NCBI GenBank assembly: GCA_910585855.1
Contig: CAJUGZ010000118.1
Location: 1-12,280 of the forward strand
From: an uncultured Lachnospiraceae bacterium
GTDB lineage: Bacteria > Bacillota_A > Clostridia > Lachnospirales > Lachnospiraceae
Length of the DNA stretch: 12,280 bases
Reading direction: 5' to 3'
Shown here: positions 6,291 through 12,280 of the stretch, one piece after another
Layout of the letters: every line of letters starts with the position of its first letter
Position numbering within the stretch: the first letter of the stretch is position 1
The notes under the pieces: model-generated
Seen by the model: the letters and a program-made list of their open reading frames with translations, nothing else
Told to the model about the DNA's origin: nothing
Databases searched by the model: none
Program-made: the position numbers and the translations under genes

Positions 6291-6728
6291 ATGGGTATGG
6301 AACAAAAAACACATTTTATGGCAGATAAATTAAAATGTATTAGCTGCGGTAAATGCGTAAACGTCTGCTTCGGCATGGTGCTGTTTTTTAGCGAAGAGGG
6401 TTGCCCACGGATACGAAATTTTGAACGGTTTGGATGGAGGGGGCGTTGGAGATGCCAGCATTGTCTTGCAGTATGTCTGACAGGCGCAATCTCCATTTTT
6501 GATAAGAAACCGGAAAATTCGCTCCCTCTGCCGCCGTCTGAAAAGAGTATTGCTTTCTGCTGTATATCCACAGGCGAAATTCACTTTCCAAATGATAAAG
6601 CGGCAGAGATTGCAATACAGACAGTTAAAGAATATAAAAGGCAGATAAAAAGTGAAATAGAGGTGATATTCAATGTTTTCAAAGATTTGGACTACGGAAT
6701 CTACAAAAAGTTGCTCCGAACAAATTAG
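6291..6728 (+). pseudogene. Chimeric remnant: ferredoxin domain of a nitroreductase joined to a macrodomain C terminus
   Basis: An open 145-residue frame made of two unrelated pieces. Residues 15-83 are a two-cluster 4Fe-4S domain, CISCGKCVNVC (16-26) and CQHCLAVCLTGAISIF (55-70), continuing into ENSLPLPPSE. That is the linker seen in ferredoxin-nitroreductase proteins, but no nitroreductase follows. Residues 85-142, with IAFCCISTGEIHFP (87-100), AAEIAIQTVKEY (104-115) and FNVFKDLDYGIYKKLL (127-142), match the last part of a macrodomain. The ADP-ribose-binding loops of that domain are missing. The join, near 6536-6550, looks like an in-frame deletion. It overlaps the sirtuin start by 56 nt. 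It may be expressed, but neither enzyme could work; a retained electron-transfer role of the ferredoxin part is possible. Confidence 0.7.
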
Positions 6729-7542
6729 CCGTCTGCAAGAAGCAATTGATTCTGCTGAAGCGATTGTAATCGGTGCAGGTGCAGGTCTTTCTACTTCCGC
6801 AGGCTTTGTCTATACTGGGGAGAGATTTCAGAAGTATTTTTCGGATTTTGAAGAAAAATATGGTTTTCACGATATGTATTCAGGCGGCTTTTATCCTTAC
6901 AAAACACTTGAGGAGCATTGGGCATATTGGAGCCGCTATATCTATGTCAATCGTTATATGGATGCACTAAAGCCGCTATATCAGGAACTTTTGGAGTTTG
7001 TAAAAGAGAAAGATTATTTTGTTATTACAACTAATGTGGATCACTGCTTTCAAAAGGCTGGTTTTGATAAAAAGCGTTTGTTCTACACGCAGGGAGATTA
7101 CGGACTGTTTCAATGCAGCGTTCCCTGTGATATAGATACCTACGATAATGAAAAAATTATACGGCGCATGGTAGATGAACAAAGGGATATGAAAATTCCC
7201 ACGGAGCTGATTCCGAAATGCCCAAAATGTGGGAAGCCGCTGACGATGAATCTGCGTTCAGATGATAAATTTGTGGAGGACAAGGGCTGGCATTTGGCAG
7301 CGGAGAGGTACGAGAATTTTCTGCGGACACGGAAAAATATGCGGATTTTGTTTTTGGAGCTTGGAGTCGGCTATAACACACCTGTGATTATTAAATATCC
7401 GTTCTGGCAAATGACCGCAAAAAATTCACAGGCTGTCTATGCCTGTGTCAATTACGGAGAAGCAGTGTGTCCGAAAGAAATTGAGCAGCAGTCAATTTGT
7501 ATCGACGGGGATATCGGAACAGTACTTTCCGATTTGAAGTGA
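6673..7542 (+). CDS. Sir2-family protein, class M-like (macrodomain-linked) sirtuin
   Basis: A 289-residue sirtuin. It has the NAD-binding IGAGAGLSTSAG (33-44), ITTNVDHCF (118-126) and a zinc module with Cys148, Cys152, Cys183 and Cys186 (CSVPC and CPKCG). YTQGDYG (138-144) places Gln140 where ordinary deacylases have the catalytic His. That substitution and the TNVDHCF form are features I recall for class M sirtuins, which ADP-ribosylate lipoylated GcvH-like carrier proteins with a paired macrodomain reversing it. The upstream frame ends in a macrodomain C terminus, which supports the assignment. No lipoate ligase or GcvH-like gene is in the window. The ATG follows GAGGTG by eight bases, inside the upstream frame. 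Deacylase activity is less likely given the missing His. Confidence 0.85.
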   Translation: MFSKIWTTESTKSCSEQISRLQEAIDSAEAIVIGAGAGLSTSAGFVYTGERFQKYFSDFEEKYGFHDMYSGGFYPYKTLEEHWAYWSRYIYVNRYMDALKPLYQELLEFVKEKDYFVITTNVDHCFQKAGFDKKRLFYTQGDYGLFQCSVPCDIDTYDNEKIIRRMVDEQRDMKIPTELIPKCPKCGKPLTMNLRSDDKFVEDKGWHLAAERYENFLRTRKNMRILFLELGVGYNTPVIIKYPFWQMTAKNSQAVYACVNYGEAVCPKEIEQQSICIDGDIGTVLSDLK

Positions 7543-7670
7543 TGCAATGCATGATATATGGAATCCGTAGCACGGTTGTATGAAATGCAGCGAAGGTTGC
7601 CAACATTAATATATATATTTTCTTGACCGGGAGTGAAACGGTGCTGATATATACCGCACAAAGTCAGGCT

Positions 7671-7874
7671 TTAAATCAAAGACAAATTTCTTTTATTTAT
7701 AAAATTATTAATTATATCGAACAAAATGGATATATGGAAAATATGACGGACTTACAAAAACCACCCTTTAACAAACCAGTATTATTTATTAAATTGTTTG
7801 ACACAAAAATAAGAGCGTTTTTGATGTAGAGCTTTTATGGAATTAAGGAAAATGCAGTGGATATTATTGTATAA
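7671..7874 (+). pseudogene. hsdR: C-terminal relic of a type I restriction HsdR subunit
   Basis: The frame reads LNQRQISFIYKIINYIEQNG, YMENMTDLQKPPFNKP and LFIKLFDTKIRAFLM, stop (7827), and continues in frame with GIKENAVDII before a second stop at 7872. The LNxxQxxFIxxIIxYIxxNGYM...PPF pattern and the IKENAV ending resemble the C-terminal helical domain of HsdR. No start, helicase or nuclease motif remains. A TTG-initiated open frame from 7623 is only its accidental extension. Together with the hsdM relic at 2614 it indicates a former hsd locus, now split by the accessory block. The match is from memory and weaker than for hsdM. Confidence 0.6.
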
Positions 7875-7939
7875 ATCGGCAGAAATATAGTAAAAAAAGT
7901 AAAAATCTTTAATATTTATAAATAAAACTGAGAAATATA

Positions 7940-7968
7940 CTGTCACACATGGAAAAATGTGCTATAAT
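7940..7968 (+). promoter_or_regulatory. Promoter of the cell-wall-binding protein gene, with a palindrome in the spacer
   Basis: -10 TATAAT (7963-7968), preceded by TG one base upstream (extended -10), and a poor -35 CTGTCA (7940-7945), with a 17-bp spacer. The spacer begins with CACAT-GGAAAA-ATGTG (7946-7961), an inverted repeat that fills the space between the boxes and could be an operator. The ATG at 8034 has AAAGGAGA about 7 nt upstream. Confidence 0.65.
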
Positions 7969-8033
7969 AAGGCATATATTCAAAAGGCAAGGAGTTTTTT
8001 GAATAGGATAAAAAATGAAAAGGAGAATCTAGA

Positions 8034-10394
8034 ATGAGAAGAAAAGCAACGGTCAGCATAGCCGCAGCGGTGGTTATGATTATGACGGCTAACAATTCTG
8101 TTTTAGCGAATTGGGAGCAGCAAAATGGCACATGGAATTATAAAGAAAATGGCCAGAATGTTACAAATGAATGGAAACAGATCGATGGAAAGTGGTATTT
8201 TTTTGACAAGACAGGAGAAATGCGCTCAGGTTGGCTGGAAAAGGACGGAAAATGGTATTATCTGGATTCCGCCAATGGAGATATGAAGGAGGGCTGGGTA
8301 CAAGACGGAGAAAAGTGGTATTATTTAAATAATGCGACAGGAGAAATGCAGTCCGGCTGGTTGGAGAAAGATGGAAAATGGTATTATTTAGATTCTGCCA
8401 ACGGAGATATGAAAGAAGGCTGGGTGAAGGATGACAAGAATTGGTATTATTTAAATAATGGAACGGGAGAAATGGCAACAGGCTGGGCAAAAACTGGTGA
8501 TAACTGGTACTTTTTAGATAATTCTGGGTGTATGCAGACCGGTATTATCGAGGTAAATGGAAAGATATATGCTTTGGATGAGGCAAACGGAAATATGCGT
8601 ACAGGAACAGTGAATGGCTATACTTTCTCTGCCACAGGAGAAGCCGTAGGTGATAAAATTCCGATACCAACAAAGGCGTATAGTGCAAGCGGAGAAAAAC
8701 AGGCAGATCTTTCTGCTACCGTAAAAGAACAGATACAGCAGATGCAGAGAGAAGAAGTGCGTAATAATTACAGCAGTTCTAGTTCGGATTCAAGTGATGA
8801 CTCGGATGATGATTCAGATGATGATTCCAATAATAGTTCAAACGGAGGAAATTCTGGAAGTACGACTGTAACAGAAGTAAAGATTCAGGAAATTACAGTG
8901 CCAAAAAGCGGAATGGTTGATGTTGTATTATCACAGGCTGTAAAATTAGAGAGTTCTAATTTTTATATTAGCTGTCCGGCTGGAAAAGATATGACCATTT
9001 TAAAAGTGGAAACAGAAGAAGGAAGCGGAGCAAATAAGGTATATCATATTACTACATCATATTTTAATGATAATACTTATAATATGGAAATTACATTGCC
9101 AAATGGGAAAAAGGTAGAGAAAACATTTGTAACAAGTTTGGCAGCTCCAGAGATAAAGGAGATAGAAACAAAGAGAACAGATAAAAATACGGCAGATATT
9201 TCATTTATATCAGATAGTGCAGGTATGCTTTATTATATGGCAGTTCCGACAAGCGTATCTAGGGCAGCGATAGGAGAGCAAGTGCCGCAGACTGGAAAAG
9301 ATGTACAGGAAAAAGGTGTTTCCATGCAGATGGCTCAGCAGGGGCTGCAAAATTTGACAATAAAAGATTTAAAGGAAAATCAGGCATATACCATTTATCT
9401 GGCAACAGCACAGGGAGAAGGAGAAGATGCTGTGCTTCGGGGTTCGGCATTGATTTCGGCACAGCCAGCAGGTGGAGATTCTGGAGATAATGTTGGAGAA
9501 ATAGAAATTGAAGAAGCAGATGCAGTTTCTGACAGCAAGATAAAAATTGTATTTAATAAACCGACACAAGAAACATTGACATTAGAAAATATTGATGTGA
9601 AATGTAGCAATGGAGAGATTCGAATTGGAGGAATTCAGACAGAAGATAATCAAACCTATTATATCCCTATGCAGCAGAATTGGTTTATGAATAGTAAGAC
9701 GGGTTATACTGTATATGTAACATTGCCAGATGGCAGTAAGTTAGAGAAAAAGTTTTACACCGATTTTGATTATCCAAATATAAATGAAATAACAGTAAAA
9801 AGAATTGCAGAGGATAGAATTGAAGTAACGTTCCGCTCGGATGAGGGAGGCGAATTCTACTATGGAACAACCGAAAATCCAGATACAGAAGAATTGCCGA
9901 CTGCAGACGAAATTGTACAGAATGGTCAAAAAGCAAATTTAGCTGGCGGTATGAATCAAATGGAGATAGAGATAAAGAAAGAGGATAAGTTATTTTATCT
10001 TGTTCCAGTGGATTTAAAGGGAAATCGTCCTCCAAGATATCCAGAGAGAGCTGTTATTCCAGAAGAAGTAGAAGAAGAAACACCAGAGCCAGAGAGAGTG
10101 ACGGAAATTGAAAGCATTACATATTCTACAGATAGTAAAGGGTATCATATACTTAAAGTAACATTAATTAAGAATGATTTTGATTGGTATGAAGTAGAAA
10201 AAGAGGATATGGCAGTTTATCCTTTAGATGGGCAGATGTTAGCAACACAGCCTAGAGTTACCATACGTGAAGGTTCTTATGATGGAACCAATATTTTTAG
10301 TCTTTACTATAATATCACATTTCCTAGTGGCAGATATAAATTAAGTTTTCCATATGGTGGTGTGGATTATGAAAAAGAATTTGAGATTAAGTAA
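8034..10394 (+). CDS. Secreted cell-wall-binding repeat protein with Ser/Asp linker and Ig-like modules
   Basis: A 786-residue exported protein. Residues 1-25 are a signal peptide, with likely cleavage after SVLA. Residues 26-200 are about seven choline-binding-type cell-wall repeats of about 21 residues, with the form GKWYYLDSANGDMKEGW. They anchor proteins non-covalently to choline-bearing wall polymers or bind glucans. After an amphipathic stretch comes a Ser/Asp-rich linker (about 244-275). The remainder (280-786) is beta-rich: two similar modules at about 280-415 and 490-630, each with a LPxGxKxEKxF segment, and a third ending in EKEFEIK. These look like bacterial Ig-like domains. No LPxTG, hydrolase or transglutaminase motif is seen, so the cargo is probably adhesive. 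It has its own promoter, and element copy C follows the stop. Confidence 0.85.
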   Translation: MRRKATVSIAAAVVMIMTANNSVLANWEQQNGTWNYKENGQNVTNEWKQIDGKWYFFDKTGEMRSGWLEKDGKWYYLDSANGDMKEGWVQDGEKWYYLNNATGEMQSGWLEKDGKWYYLDSANGDMKEGWVKDDKNWYYLNNGTGEMATGWAKTGDNWYFLDNSGCMQTGIIEVNGKIYALDEANGNMRTGTVNGYTFSATGEAVGDKIPIPTKAYSASGEKQADLSATVKEQIQQMQREEVRNNYSSSSSDSSDDSDDDSDDDSNNSSNGGNSGSTTVTEVKIQEITVPKSGMVDVVLSQAVKLESSNFYISCPAGKDMTILKVETEEGSGANKVYHITTSYFNDNTYNMEITLPNGKKVEKTFVTSLAAPEIKEIETKRTDKNTADISFISDSAGMLYYMAVPTSVSRAAIGEQVPQTGKDVQEKGVSMQMAQQGLQNLTIKDLKENQAYTIYLATAQGEGEDAVLRGSALISAQPAGGDSGDNVGEIEIEEADAVSDSKIKIVFNKPTQETLTLENIDVKCSNGEIRIGGIQTEDNQTYYIPMQQNWFMNSKTGYTVYVTLPDGSKLEKKFYTDFDYPNINEITVKRIAEDRIEVTFRSDEGGEFYYGTTENPDTEELPTADEIVQNGQKANLAGGMNQMEIEIKKEDKLFYLVPVDLKGNRPPRYPERAVIPEEVEEETPEPERVTEIESITYSTDSKGYHILKVTLIKNDFDWYEVEKEDMAVYPLDGQMLATQPRVTIREGSYDGTNIFSLYYNITFPSGRYKLSFPYGGVDYEKEFEIK
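8235..8486 (+). repeat. Two tandem 126-nt units in the wall-binding domain
   Basis: A 42-codon unit starting LEKDGKWYYLDSANGDMKEG is duplicated head to tail (8235-8360 and 8361-8486). The first 21 codons encode identical residues; the second 21 differ at several sites. Many synonymous third positions differ in the identical half, so the duplication is not very recent or has been kept by selection on protein sequence. Such units can change number by slippage or recombination. Confidence 0.85.
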
Positions 10395-10404
10395 ATAGCA
10401 AATA

Positions 10405-10577
10405 TCGGACGCCGAAAGCCAAATGGAATTCTATTCCGAGCCCGCTTGCGCTTAGCATTTCCTCGTAGCGGACACATAAGGTGCTAAAATACAGCACCTA
10501 AGTGCCGACGGGAAATGATGACCCTGCATAGAACACCATTTGGCTTTCGGCTGTGTATTTCCATCAGAAAATAGAGT
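10405..10577 (+). repeat. Dispersed structured element, copy C (complete, 3' of the wall-binding protein gene)
   Basis: Best-paired copy. The closing stem is a perfect 16 bp, GCCGAAAGCCAAATGG (10411-10426) with its complement at 10536-10551. A 2x2 internal loop and six more pairs, TTCTAT (10429-10434) with ATAGAA (10528-10533), follow. CCGCT (10442-10446) pairs with AGCGG (10467-10471). The hairpin AGGTGCT/AGCACCT has the short loop AAAATAC. The core CCGACGGGAAATGATGACC is conserved, and the tail to about 10577 resembles copy A. It starts 10 nt after the wall-protein stop. There is no U-run, so it is not a plain intrinsic terminator. Confidence 0.9.
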
Positions 10578-10636
10578 GAAAAAACTTGCTGCAAGTATTA
10601 TCAAAAAAAATAACACGACTTTCCGGCAGGTAGGAA

Positions 10637-10797
10637 TAGCTGAAATCGGAAGGAGAGTCTATGAAGGGTCATCATTTCCCGTCGGTACTTAGACACGGTA
10701 TTGCTGTGTTTTCGTGTCTTATGTGTCCGCTATGAAAATTAGGAAATGCTAAGCGAGAGCGGACTCGGAATAGACCCTCTTTCCGATTTCAGCGTTC
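10637..10797 (-). repeat. Dispersed structured element, copy D (inverted, 3' end of the HNH gene)
   Basis: Minus-strand copy. The closing stem arms lie at 10639-10662 and 10770-10793: 24 positions, 22 of them Watson-Crick, with the outermost bases GCTGAAATCGG. The internal hairpin is AGACACG/CGTGTCT with the 15-nt loop AAAACACAGCAATAC, as in copy B. CCGCT/AGCGG and CATTTCC/GGAAATG are kept. Its 5' arm and following bases are read as the last 16 or so codons and stop of the HNH gene. It faces copy C, 59 bp away. Confidence 0.88.
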
Positions 10798-11896
10798 CCT
10801 CGTAAATCCAATTTTGAAAACCGCAGTTTTTTGCAGACTGATAAACAGGTTTTAAAATTTCTTCTAATATCTGAGAAAAACTTAAAAAATCTTGATCTTT
10901 TTGATAAAGTTTTATACGTATAGCAGGATCATTTAAATGTTCTTTTGCACATTTTTCAAATTCGTTATGTATGGTATCGGATTTCCATATCATCTGATAG
11001 GAGCAATACTCTAACTTGGCAAATGAAGGAAAATAGGTATTCCAGTCCGGCAGATGATTGCTTTTACTGCTGTTGATACTTCGTGTGGTAGGATGCAGAT
11101 TCCAAAATTCATCATGGGCTACATAAGACCATGGAATAAAATGATCGATAGAAATATCTTTTTCTGATAGCGGAATATCTCCATATATTTCATGGATAGG
11201 CTGAAGCGTTAAGAAAGATTTCCAATATTTTTTCACTTTTTCTAGTTTTCGTTCTTGTGGCGGATATAATTTATCTGCAATTCCCGGTACACTTGGATTT
11301 CGCTTTTGCAAATATAGAATCATATGATAGCGAAGCCAGCCCTTGATGATTTCCTGATTTTGATGAATATAGTCAAACCATTCCGGCGAAAATCGAATCG
11401 TGGTCTGCATACCGTTTAATGTTTCAAAATAATACATCAGCCGATGTTCCTGATTAATTTTAGAAATCAATGTACTTTCTGTTGTATCCCATTCTTTTCC
11501 TTTTATTTTATCTAAAAATGGAGCTTGAATTCGATAGGGAACATGTTTTGTCAAAGACCTTTTTCGTTTTAGAACTTCCTTATCTTTACAGTTTTTCAAA
11601 TAGTCCAGAATCTTGTCTTTTTTTTCAGAAGATTTTAACTGAGAAATCTGCTGCAAATAATGTACCAGACTTTCTAAAGTATCTCTCGGTCCTAGATTTA
11701 GATGATACTCGATTACCATGTACCATGCATCTGCAATCATTTCATCAATTAATTCTTCATAGGTAATATACTGTTTTCCCTCTAATACTTTGGTAACAAT
11801 TGCCTGAAACCAAAAGAATTTGTAGCACTCGCTTGTATTGTCAAAAATTCGGCTTAAATATGATATTTCCAGGTTATCAGAATATGGTAATTGCAT
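10739..11896 (-). CDS. HNH endonuclease-domain protein
   Basis: A 385-residue protein, mainly helical at the N terminus (1-120). The nuclease core is SIDHFIPWSYVAHDEFWNL (249-267), with Asp251-His252 as the first motif and Asn266, followed by TTRSINSSKSNHLP (270-283) with Asn275, Lys278 and Asn280: an HNH (beta-beta-alpha metal) finger. The HNH domain lies two thirds of the way in, with a further helical tail. It is likely a DNA nuclease of restriction or defence type, but no methylase or helicase partner is within view and the target is unknown. The ATG at 11896 has AGAGGT five bases upstream. The last residues (ERGSIPSPLSLSIS) come from structured element copy D, so the native C terminus was probably altered. 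Confidence 0.8.
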   Translation of the reverse strand: MQLPYSDNLEISYLSRIFDNTSECYKFFWFQAIVTKVLEGKQYITYEELIDEMIADAWYMVIEYHLNLGPRDTLESLVHYLQQISQLKSSEKKDKILDYLKNCKDKEVLKRKRSLTKHVPYRIQAPFLDKIKGKEWDTTESTLISKINQEHRLMYYFETLNGMQTTIRFSPEWFDYIHQNQEIIKGWLRYHMILYLQKRNPSVPGIADKLYPPQERKLEKVKKYWKSFLTLQPIHEIYGDIPLSEKDISIDHFIPWSYVAHDEFWNLHPTTRSINSSKSNHLPDWNTYFPSFAKLEYCSYQMIWKSDTIHNEFEKCAKEHLNDPAIRIKLYQKDQDFLSFSQILEEILKPVYQSAKNCGFQNWIYEGTLKSERGSIPSPLSLSIS

Positions 11897-11965
11897 AAAA
11901 TACCTCTCATTTTTTCAGTAAGAAATGTGTTTAAAGTTTTTGGTTTTCGTGTAATTATTAATGAA

Positions 11966-11994
11966 ATCATAACATAAAAAAACTGTTTTTTCAA
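11966..11994 (-). promoter_or_regulatory. Promoter of the HNH endonuclease gene
   Basis: Minus-strand reading: -35 TTGAAA (11989-11994) and -10 TATGAT (11966-11971), 17-bp spacer, about 70 nt before the ATG. The leader is A/T-rich without further visible signals. Confidence 0.65.
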
Positions 11995-12009
11995 ACGATA
12001 TAATAATAA

Positions 12010-12280
12010 ACTTTAATTAGGATTTTGGAATTTAAGAGGACGCTAGATTCGAAAACAATAGACAGCCTGCTGTTCCGCTCTCCAAAAAGCAAGAAGTTCT
12101 AAGACTTTTGCCTTTTCCTTTCTCCAACCAGACAGACCGGGGTGCAATTCGCCCTCACTGCAGCCGAAACGAAGTTGGTGTAAGGGGAGATTTTACCAAC
12201 CACAAGACAGCCTCTTTTTTATTACACGGGCTAAACACACCCCTTTTTTTTCACACCCTGCATGGAAGCAGGATGTGAAA
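12010..12280. other. Gene-free stretch with several inverted repeats
   Basis: No credible coding frame. GTTGGTGTAA (12173-12182) pairs with TTTTACCAAC (12190-12199) around GGGGAGA. TTTCACACCCTGC (12249-12261) pairs with GCAGGATGTGAAA (12268-12280) at 12 of 13 positions, and the odd position is G-U in a minus-strand transcript. CCAACC near 12125 can also pair with GGTTGG sequences. The stretch is more GC-rich than the HNH leader and could be a structured RNA or leader of a gene beyond the window. I do not recognise a tRNA, riboswitch, tmRNA, RNase P or SRP core. Neither hairpin has a following U-run inside the window. Confidence 0.3.

Noticed and set aside
8161..8490. Minus-strand 109-residue frame in the wall-protein gene
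   Set aside because: It is the antisense of tandem repeat codons, with no ribosome binding site or recognisable domain.
8767..8860. Ser/Asp codon repeat as a CRISPR-like or microsatellite element
   Set aside because: It is in frame, imperfect and encodes a low-complexity linker; there are no spacers or regular repeat units.
10405..10577. Element copies as ordinary Rho-independent terminators
   Set aside because: The stems are long enough but no U-run follows the closing stem in any copy, and more than 100 nt of conserved sequence inside the stem is not a terminator loop.
2453..10797. Element copies as a MITE with fixed terminal inverted repeats
   Set aside because: The arms differ completely between copies, while a transposase would need constant ends. 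No target duplication was seen. A mobile origin is not excluded, but not by this mechanism.
10637..11896. HNH gene plus element copy D as an IscB/TnpB-like guide RNA system (HEARO type)
   Set aside because: Three other copies are not near any nuclease gene, the protein lacks RuvC motifs, and the element lies 3' of the HNH gene only as it does for other genes.
12040..12090. TTCGAAAAC/TTTTCGAATC string as a tRNA T-arm
   Set aside because: The flanking bases do not form the T-stem, anticodon arm or acceptor stem on either strand.

Overview
The window looks like part of a low-to-moderate GC Firmicutes chromosome, most likely a gut Clostridia/Lachnospiraceae member. The grounds are AGGAGG-type ribosome binding sites, a two-subunit iron-sulfur L-serine dehydratase, an ACGX-type peptide/radical SAM pair and a choline-binding-type repeat protein. 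The species assignment is inference.

Layout. 1-2402 is an ordinary housekeeping block on the + strand: engB/ysxC (ribosome-assembly GTPase), then sdaAB and sdaAA (L-serine to pyruvate and ammonia). 2403-3058 holds one copy of a dispersed structured element and a decayed hsdM fragment (type I restriction-modification). 3059-7542 is an accessory block: an integrase C-terminal relic, a divergent HxlR regulator, a Cys-rich ACGX repeat peptide, its radical SAM/SPASM enzyme, a quinone-reductase-like dehydrogenase, a chimeric ferredoxin/macrodomain remnant and a class M-like sirtuin. About 7671-7874 is an hsdR C-terminal relic, so the accessory block lies between two remnants of a dead type I restriction locus. 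8034-10394 encodes a secreted cell-wall-binding repeat protein with its own promoter. 10405-10797 holds two more copies of the structured element in opposite orientations. 10739-11896 (-) encodes an HNH endonuclease. 11897-12280 has no gene, apart from that gene's promoter and several inverted repeats.

Two things deserve attention. First, the ACGX cassette is an apparent RiPP system: a 77-residue peptide with CGSACG motifs and seven Cys, its putative maturase, a hydride-transfer enzyme, a Cys-containing HxlR regulator and a sirtuin with a broken macrodomain partner. HxlR operator-like inverted repeats fill the divergent intergenic region. I infer a stress- or redox-controlled peptide modification pathway.

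Second, an element of about 155-175 nt occurs four times (1-107, 2453-2614, 10405-10577 and, inverted, 10637-10797). Each complete copy sits at or just after the 3' end of a gene and in that gene's orientation. The core sequence is conserved, but the closing stem and an internal hairpin differ in sequence between copies while staying paired. That is the pattern expected of a folded RNA. I do not recognise the family. Copies fall into two subtypes (1-107 with 10405-10577, and 2453-2614 with 10637-10797).
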